A stretch of 64,000 nt of DNA from Ciona savignyi (taxonomy: Eukaryota > Chordata > Ascidiacea > Phlebobranchia > Cionidae): the NCBI GenBank assembly GCA_000149265.1, contig CH001979.1, forward strand, positions 1,387,197-1,451,196, read 5' to 3'. Made by a program: the position numbers and the translations under genes. The notes beneath the pieces are model-generated. The model did no database searches. It was not told the DNA's origin and was given only the letters and a program-made list of their open reading frames with translations. Shown here in pieces: positions 56,905 through 64,000 of this stretch. Each line of letters starts with the position of its first letter. The stretch's first letter is position 1.

Positions 56905-57069
56905 CCATGTTTTTTTTGGCATATTTTTTGCAGCCTCTCCCAAATGGTGGGAACCTCTTTTTCGATGCAAAATTTAAAATATCTGAAGTTCAAAACAACA
57001 AGAATATTCTGAAAATCTTATTTTCTGTCATTACAGATCATGTTAGGGACATTTTTGTGGTATATATAG
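56905..57069 (+). promoter_or_regulatory. MRPL1-USP39 intergenic acceptors and a uORF
   Basis: The 287 bp between the MRPL1 stop and the USP39 ATG contain two strong acceptor-like tracts: one ending TTTTTTGCAG at 56933, one ending TTCTGTCATTACAG at 57036. No donor-bearing exon precedes them in the gap. The second is followed by a 9-codon upstream frame (57040-57069) that stops 4 nt before the USP39 ATG. The layout fits a spliced-leader acceptor in a two-gene operon (inference). Confidence 0.45.
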
Positions 57070-57073
57070 AAAC

Positions 57074-60000
57074 ATGTCATCAGAAACTAATGGAAAAACA
57101 CCAATCAAGGTAAAAATTTTTGTTTGCATCTTATTTTGTCGGACAAAAGAGTCCAACGTAGGTACCAAATAACAAATAAAAATATATTTATAGAAGTTAT
57201 AATTTCTGTGCTGGTGCAAGTCTTAAAAGATTTATGGAACCAAAATTATCTCGATAAAAAGTAGCCAGACCCAGTAATTCATTTTAAGCAAAATTATTTT
57301 TTTATCATGTACAAAACTGGCACCAGCACAGAAATCATAACTTCTTAAAATTATTATTTTTTCACCAAAATAAAAGCGTCTTTATATTTTAATACATAAT
57401 TTAAAGAGGAAAAAGAATGCTTTTTCGAAAAAAAAAACAATTTTTAATCTAATTTGATACTTTTTCAATATCCTTCCCAAACATCAATTCCCTTCCTGCA
57501 ATATTCCAGGCTGAAAAACGGAAACTGGAATCAGCGGATGAAATAACAGCTGGAGTGAAAAAGGTCGAGAAGTTAGACCCTCATCTAGTGGAGGCTTATT
57601 CCTCGGAAGACGAGTATGAACATCAGGACGAACCCAAAGTCGATCGGAGCAGGAGCTGTCCGTATCTGGATACGATAAACAGGTCGGTTTTAGAGGAAAC
57701 TAAGGAGGAAAAACTAGGGGAATAAGAAGAAAAAAGGTGGGGGGTGGGTGGTATACTGAAATTAAGATTTGGGTTTGGTATGGTGAGTTCTGTGTTGGGC
57801 TTAGTGATAGATTTGGTTTCCACTTTCCATACTTTCAGTTTATCTGGATATGATAAATAGGTTGATTTGGGGAAAACTAAAGAGGAAAAAAGTAAAAAAC
57901 AGGGGTAAAAAATGCATACTCAAATTAAGATTAGGGCATTACAAATGCGGTAAGCACTCGTTGGTTGTGTTAACTATATGATAATTTAAACCTGTATAAA
58001 ATACATCCACAGGAGCTTATTGGACTTTGACTTTGAAAAGCTTTGTTCCGTTTCGCTTTCCCATTTAAACGTCTACGCTTGCCTGGTGTGCGGAAAGTAC
58101 TTTCAGGTAAGCTTGCAAAACTGCAGTAAAGGTATATTAATACTTAATTACTAATCAATTTTAAACATTATTTAGGGTGCTCTCTTTTAATAAAGAGACA
58201 TGTATTGTTTTTGTCCGATTTTTGTGTTTTCAGTTAAGGCCGATTTTAGAAATACTAAATTCAAAACAATGTTTTTCCATTTTGTAAAGTGACGGCAATT
58301 TAACCTTTTTTAGCGCAGTTTGTAAAATAAATAGCGTTATTATTAATGGGTCACTTTAAAAAAAAAAAAAACATGTATTGGTTTTGTCCGATTTTTTGTC
58401 ATTTTCAGATAAGGGCAATTTTAGAAGCACTGAATTCAAAACAACTTTTCCATTTTGTAAAATGACCTCATTTCTACCTTTTTTCAGCACAGTTTGTAAG
58501 ATAGCGTTCACAAACAGACTACTTTTACAGGGTCGTGGACGGAAGTCGCACGCTTACACGCACAGTGTTGAGTTCAATCATCACGTCTTCTTAAACCTGT
58601 ACACTCTGAAGTTCTACTGCTTGCCTGACAATTACATGATCGTGGATTCTTCATTGGAAGACATAACTGTGGGTACATAGGTGTAACTTGTTGTTTTGGT
58701 AGGGGCGCGAAAATGCATGCTGGTCTTTCCCAATCATTCATTGAAACAACACACTGCAATAGCCCCGGTAACCCGACGGTGGGCACAAGATGATCTGGCG
58801 ATATTAGGAGTTGAATTTAAAAGGCATGGTACCAGTATGAACCCTAAAACTTATAGAATAGGATAAGGATAGGATAAAATAAGTTATTTATGTTAATCTC
58901 CGGGAATGGGAAAACCAGGGGGGTTAAAACACGGTCAATCGTCAGATCATCTCGCGCCCAACGTCGGGTTACCGGAGCTATTGCAGTGTGTTGTGTTCCT
59001 TCAATTTGGTGGAACCCATTAATCCGCTGGGTTTAGGCAATGTTCGTGCCTTGTCCAAGGATACAACCGACCAGTTTCGTGCCTGCAACGCTTCGGCTGA
59101 AAGGCGACGCACTAAACCACCAGACTTACCCCTTTATGTTTTTTAAATAATATGATTTCTATTATCTACTATCCACTAAAAAAACATTCCGGTACGTTTT
59201 GAACCCGACGTTTAACCTAAACCCTGCAGTAAATGGTTCAAACCCCATTCGTTGCAGGTTTTTTCCGCTACCATCACCCAATATATGGCAACTTAACTTG
59301 TAATTCTAGCAAATCTGATATTTAGGGTTAGTGGTTACATATTAAGCAAAATTTGGTTGAAATGTAGATCGCACTGTTTACTTCTAACAAAAATCCATTT
59401 CCAACAAAATCAACCTTCCAGTACGTTCTGAACCCGACATTTACGAAGCCAGACATCCGTCAACTGTCAAGCGACGCCAAGTTGATGCGAGCGTACGACG
59501 GAACCACCTATCTACCTGGCATCGTGGGACTCAACAACATCAAAGCGAACGACTACTGCAATGTGGTGTTGCAGGTTAGGGTTAGAGATTGGTGGGGTCG
59601 GATACTCCAGTTTATCCCCATGAGTAGGGTGCTGTGGTTGTATTAATGCAAACAATGTCAGATTACCTATAGGATAAAACTGGAAATTCAGGTTTATCCC
59701 TAGGGAAACAGAAGGGTCGTTAACGAACAGGCAATCATTAGATCACCTCACGTCCACTGTCTGGTTACCGGAGCTATTGCAGTATGTTGCGTATGATTCA
59801 CAGTTTCCTTTAATTTGGTAGAACCCATTAATCCGCTGGTGTCAGTTATGTCCGTTAAGTGCCTTGCCCAAGGACAAAACCGATTTGCTAGCAACCGGTT
59901 TCGATCATGCAACTCTTAGTTGAAAGGCGACGCTCTAATCCAACAAGCTAATCTGTATAATTGGGTTACCATAGAGCTATTACAGTGTGGTATATATTGA

Positions 60001-63000
60001 AGACTTTCGTCACAATTTTCTTCAATTCATTAAAATATAGTGCATTCAGTCACCATTAAGTTCCCTGCACAACAACATGATGTATTAGAAAGCAGATAAA
60101 ATGAACTGCAATTTTTTATTAGAGTTCTTATTAAAAAAAGCTTCCTTTTCACCCAGGCACTGTCCCATGTACCCCCGTTGAGGAATTACTTCTTGAGAGA
60201 AGAGAATTACTCCCACATTAAACGCCCCCCTGGCGATATAATGATCCTACTATCGCAAAGATTTGGCGAGCTTATTCGGAAGCTTTGGAACCCAAGAAAC
60301 TTTAAGGTATCAGAGCTGTATTGATAGATCATACCGACTTTTTTGGTGCTACCATAAGGCATAAATAAAAATTTTTACCCAACACAAAAACGAAATTGAC
60401 ATTGTTTTTACTTCTTTTTGTTTGTTTGGTTTTACATTTTTTTGATTTTGCTGATATGTATTTCTTCTTTTTTTATAGATCCCATTTATGTTCCTGGGTA
60501 TTTATCCTTACTGTTTGTATATAAGTTGTAATAGGATAGCATAGGATATTCATGTTTATCCCCGTGAATGGAAAACCCAAGGGGGTTAACACACGAGCAA
60601 TCGTCAGATCACCTTGTGCACACCGTAGGGTAACCGGAGATATTGCAGTGTGTTGTGTATGAATCCCACGTTCCTTTAATTTAGCAGAACCCAATAATCT
60701 GCTAGGTTCAAGCAATGTTCGTTTGGTTCCCTGTGCAACCATTCAACTGAATGGCATCGCACTAACGCACCATGCTATTCGATTGGACAAATAAGTTGTT
60801 CTATTTATCGCAATATTGAATAACCAAAATCATTAGACATATATGTGCATTATACCACATTACAAAGTTGTTTTTTTGATGCACACATATTCATATCCAC
60901 CAAAATTGTAGGATCTATTGTTACATTTGTCCACTTAAATTTTTTGCCGATATTCACCTACATTACTTAGCATGAAAAATTGTTGCATATTATTTGTGGT
61001 CTACAGATTACATTATACACCATATACAACTTAATCAGTGTCCACCCAGCAAAAAACTAAAGCACATTTTCAGGCCCATGTTTCACCACACGAGATGCTA
61101 CAGAGCATAGTGCTGTGCTCACGGAAACGGTTTCAAATCACCAAACAAGGCGATCCACTTGATCTGCTCACCTGGTTCCTTAACTCGATGAACGTGGCTC
61201 TGAATGGCTCTAAAAAAAGAAATAGTAGTAAGTGGTTTAAGTGCATTTTTGGTGGGCGCATTTCCTGGCAGATAAAGAATTATTTGTGAATAAAATTCAC
61301 CCACCATTTTAACCTAAAATTCACTATTGTACTATAAAATTCACCATGATGCCCTAAAATTTATCATTTTAATCTAGAACCAACATTTTAACCTGCTAAA
61401 ATACTTTTTTTTAAAAACACCAATTTTAACTCTGGCAAAACACCAATATCACCCATTGGTAAATTTAGGTATCCTGACGAAGACATTTCAAGGGGAGATG
61501 AAAATCTACTCTAGGAAAATACCGAGCCCGGAAACTGTAAGTTGTTTTTCTTTAAATCAGTGGTTCTTAAACTTTATTATTTGCGTCCCCCTTGACGTTT
61601 GTTATTCAAAAATCAAACTCAAGAAAAATGACACAATAAATTATTTGTCATTTTCCTGCTTGGTGTGAAGGATGCAACTGTTTTGGGGAAACCAGTCATT
61701 TAATTTAAGGCTTTGTTAAAGACAACGCACATCGAAAATATCTGTGTTTGTTAGACCAATCTTTCACTGTCATGCTTGTGCCCGGGGTTTAACAGTTAAA
61801 TTTAAACCAAATAATTCGTAATTTATATGTCCGCTTATTTAGTTAAAAAAGGGTAACCACATTGCCCCTACTACAATACTAACTTGTCCAACAAAATTAA
61901 TGTATATTTTCACTTTCTTAATTTAAAATTTCAGCTATATTTTTTCATTTTCCGAATTGTCCCAACATCACTTACCATCGTGATCAATCTTCCTTTTACA
62001 TTATCATCGTGAGCAATCTTCCCCTTCCAGCCGGAGGACATCAAGCAGAAGCTGCTGAAGGAGGCGGAGTACCAGGAGACGATGGAGCGATCCCCGTTCC
62101 TCTACCTCGCTCTCGATCTCCCTGCTGCTCCTCTGTACAAAGACGAGCTCGAACACAACATCATCCCGCAAGTCCCCCTCGCAACGCTCCTCGCAAAGTT
62201 TAACGGTCAATCGGAGAAGGTAAGTCGTACGAAAACCACTACGTTTGGTAAAACATAAAAAAACATAAAAGAAGTGTTTTGATATGGCTAAAATATGCAA
62301 TTAACCCCTATTTTATGAAATAATCATTATTCAGCATATTTTCATAAAATAATCATTATTCACCCCTATTTTAACGGTCAATCGGAGAAAGTAAGTCATA
62401 CGAAACCACTCGTATGTTAAGACCTCCATATGTGGAACTTTCCACTTAACTATTGCGTACTAACTCGCGATTTTAACCAACTCGCGACGCGTAAAGTTTA
62501 ACGGTCAATCGGAGAAGGTAAGTCATTAAGTCGTACAAAATCACTCTGTATGTTGAGAAATCTCAATATGTGGAAATTTCCACTTAGATCAACATGAATA
62601 TCCTATTTCCCTCTGCCAAGCACGATATCCAAGTGGAAATTTCCACTCAAAGTTTTGATATAGTGCTTGGCTTAGTAGGATAAGATATGACATGTTTATC
62701 CTTGTGAATGGAAAAACCAAGAAGTGTTAACACACGGGCAATCGTCAGATCACCTCGCGCCCACCATCGGGTTACGGGAGCTATTGCAGTGTGTTGTGTA
62801 TGATTCACACGTTTCTTCAATTTGGTAGAACCCATTCATCGGCTGGGTTCAGGCAATGTTCGTTAAGTGATTTGTCCCAAGGAAACAACCGACTAGCTAG
62901 CGACCAGTTTCGAACCTCCACACTCCAAACTATCCGGTCAGCATAATTTCTACTGTTAGGTGTTTCTTTATTTCTTTCTGTGCAGAATTCCCACTTTGGG

Positions 63001-63562
63001 TATCACACATGATTAATTCCAATATTGTTTTTTTTTGTTTTCTTCAAATTACTGTTGAACCTTTCCTTGTCTGAAAAAACTTTGAAAAAATTTTTCAAAT
63101 CATAACAAGTCATGTTATATATATGATATGAAACGATTTTGTACAAAATTTTCTCAAATACCTAACATTGTACATACCTCAAATTTTTCTTTTTTATATG
63201 ATAATAATAATTTCTGAAGATTTCATTAAAATTGGAGGAATTAAGGTCTTGAAACTTATTATATTGATTTGACATAAAATAATCATTAATCACCCCTATT
63301 TCATGAAGTAATTATTATTCACCCATATTTTGATGAAATGATCCATTTTTTCACCCATATTTACCTCCTCCCATCCTCTACTTCTATTAAAACCCCACTA
63401 TTCATCCCCACCACCCCAGGAATACAAGGGTAAGCGAGATTCCACCATGAAACGATTCGAGATCACTCGGTTACCCCCGTACCTCATATTCTACATCAAA
63501 CGATTCACCAAGAATCTCTTCTTCATTGAGAAGAATCCGACCATCGTCAATTTCCCTGTCAC
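57074..63562 (+). CDS. USP39: USP39/SAD1-like inactive ubiquitin protease of the tri-snRNP, 5' ten exons
   Basis: Exons 57074-57109, 57510-57682, 58013-58106, 58531-58668, 59422-59574, 60157-60306, 61074-61227, 61469-61536, 62031-62219 and 63420-63562 join in phase for about 432 residues; the gene runs off the right side. After an acidic N-terminus (EAYSSEDEYEH) comes the UBP zinc finger: CLVCGKYFQGRGRKSHAYTH, then NHHVFLNLYTLKFYCLPD. The USP fold starts at GLNNIKANDYCNVVLQALSH, where the usual catalytic cysteine position holds Asp, as in known USP39 proteins, so it should lack protease activity. Later blocks are GDPLDLLTWFLNSMNVAL, FQGEMKIYSRKIP, ERSPFLYLALDLP and RLPPYLIFYIKRFTKN. The protein is needed for U4/U6.U5 tri-snRNP assembly in the nucleus. 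The protein conserved in humans has 565 residues, so roughly 130 are missing here. The introns are riddled with SINEs. Confidence 0.95.
58857..59128 (-). repeat. SINE-A copy, reverse orientation
   Basis: Full-length reverse copy in USP39 intron 4; its head ends CACTAAACCACCAGACTTAC. Confidence 0.85.
59188..59220 (+). pseudogene. Decayed duplicate of the USP39 exon 5 start
   Basis: TACGTTTTGAACCCGACGTTT repeats the first 20 or so bases of the real exon 5 (59422) with two changes. The upstream base pair that should be AG reads GG, so the copy has no acceptor. Confidence 0.7.
59671..59956 (-). repeat. SINE-A copy, reverse orientation
   Basis: Diverged reverse copy in USP39 intron 5; ACCCATTAATCCGCTGG and GCCTTGCCCAAGGAC are retained. 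Confidence 0.8.
60531..60780 (-). repeat. SINE-A copy, reverse orientation
   Basis: Reverse copy in USP39 intron 6 with a diverged head (AACCATTCAACTGAATGGC). Confidence 0.8.
61558..61595 (+). mobile_element. hAT-like terminal sequence
   Basis: CAGTGGTTCTTAAACTTTAT is a common hAT end; it is followed by GCGTCCCCCTTGACG. No opposite end was identified within USP39 intron 8. Confidence 0.4.
62369..62545 (+). repeat. Two intronic copies of the USP39 exon 9 end and its donor
   Basis: TTTAACGGTCAATCGGAGAA followed by AGTAAGTCAT or GGTAAGTCAT occurs at 62370-62399 and 62496-62525, copying the real exon end at 62199-62219 and its GTAAGTCGT donor. The third copy reaches further into the exon (AAAGTTTAACGG). 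Confidence 0.9.
62674..62940 (-). repeat. SINE-A copy, reverse orientation
   Basis: Well-preserved reverse copy in USP39 intron 9. Confidence 0.85.
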
Positions 63563-64000
63563 GTGAGCGAAATTATCGTTTAAATCGTTGTTTAGGACAG
63601 GATATTCGTATTTATTCCCATGATCTTTTTGGGGAATCTTTGTAATCAATAAAAATCGAACAAAATGCAAAAGCAGCATAGTTTGTTACATCGCGCGAGC
63701 GGATCGTTGTTTAGAACAGGATATTCATGTTTATTCCCTTGATCAAAAAAACGCAATTGGCGTTTACACAAGAGTAATCGTTAGAATTGTCTAAATATGA
63801 TATGATATTCGTGTTTATCCCTGTAGAAGTATAAAGGTGATAGGAGGTAAAATAAAAATATATTTCTGAAAAAAATCAAATATTTGCCATCTGTCACTTT
63901 GACACTGCAAATTTGTAGTTCTTTTTTTAATGTGCATAAAAAATAAAAAAGATTTCTAAAAACCCATCTAAATCATAGATTTTTGCTCGATAACGATTTT
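63563..64000. other. USP39 intron 10 start
   Basis: Holds three very short SINE-A tail-like words (GGACAGGATATTCGTATTTA at 63596, AACAGGATATTCATG at 63715, GATATTCGTGTTTATCC at 63805). No exon is seen before the window ends. Confidence 0.5.

Noticed and set aside
62004..62300. 98-codon minus-strand frame rich in Leu/Arg/Glu
   Set aside because: It is antisense to the GC-richer USP39 exon 9.

Overview
The window is AT-rich eukaryotic DNA. It has short multi-exon genes with GT-AG introns, single-exon genes, many tRNA-derived SINEs, DNA-transposon remnants and tandem repeats, plus one 100-N assembly gap (47865-47964). Animal-specific gene content, compact introns and acceptor-like sites just upstream of start codons suggest a marine invertebrate chordate, most likely an ascidian tunicate. 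That assignment is inference, not proof.

Layout. 1-3849 is a ~190-bp satellite. 7124-14589 (+) is a three-exon CHRAC1-type histone-fold gene whose second intron carries a ~5.4-kb transposon-like insertion with terminal inverted repeats (TIRs) and an 8-bp target-site duplication (TSD). 15744-16992 (+) is a small four-exon gene I do not recognise. 17578-21551 (-) is a CARF/ALS2CR8-like gene with a MULE-type core and a SWIM zinc finger; it carries an in-frame stop and a frameshift. 22065-24315 (-) is a decayed LINE. 27564-28397 (+) is an intact single-exon glucuronosyltransferase (B3GAT, GT43). 33149-37922 (+) encodes a signal peptide, a Ly6/three-finger domain, thirty perfect-length 27-residue repeats and a GPI-anchor-like tail. 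39814-41600 (+) encodes a secreted H-type-lectin-like plus fibrinogen-like protein with a premature stop. 44006-46354 is a TTAA-flanked Kolobok-like transposon. 48403-49290 (-) is snurportin-1. 51639-56786 (+) is mitochondrial ribosomal protein L1 (MRPL1) with one frameshift. 57074-63562 (+) is the first ten coding exons of USP39, which continues past the window.

Working together. SNUPN (snRNP import) and USP39 (tri-snRNP/spliceosome) both serve splicing. MRPL1 and USP39 lie in tandem, 287 bp apart, with strong acceptor sites in the gap, which suggests a possible trans-spliced operon. The Ly6-repeat protein and the lectin-like protein are adjacent, same-strand, secreted or surface proteins with no housekeeping role that I recognise.

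The most distinctive items are the Ly6-repeat-GPI protein, the lectin/fibrinogen-like fusion, the disrupted MULE/SWIM gene, the Kolobok-like element, and several cases where an exon edge with its splice site has been duplicated into the neighbouring intron.
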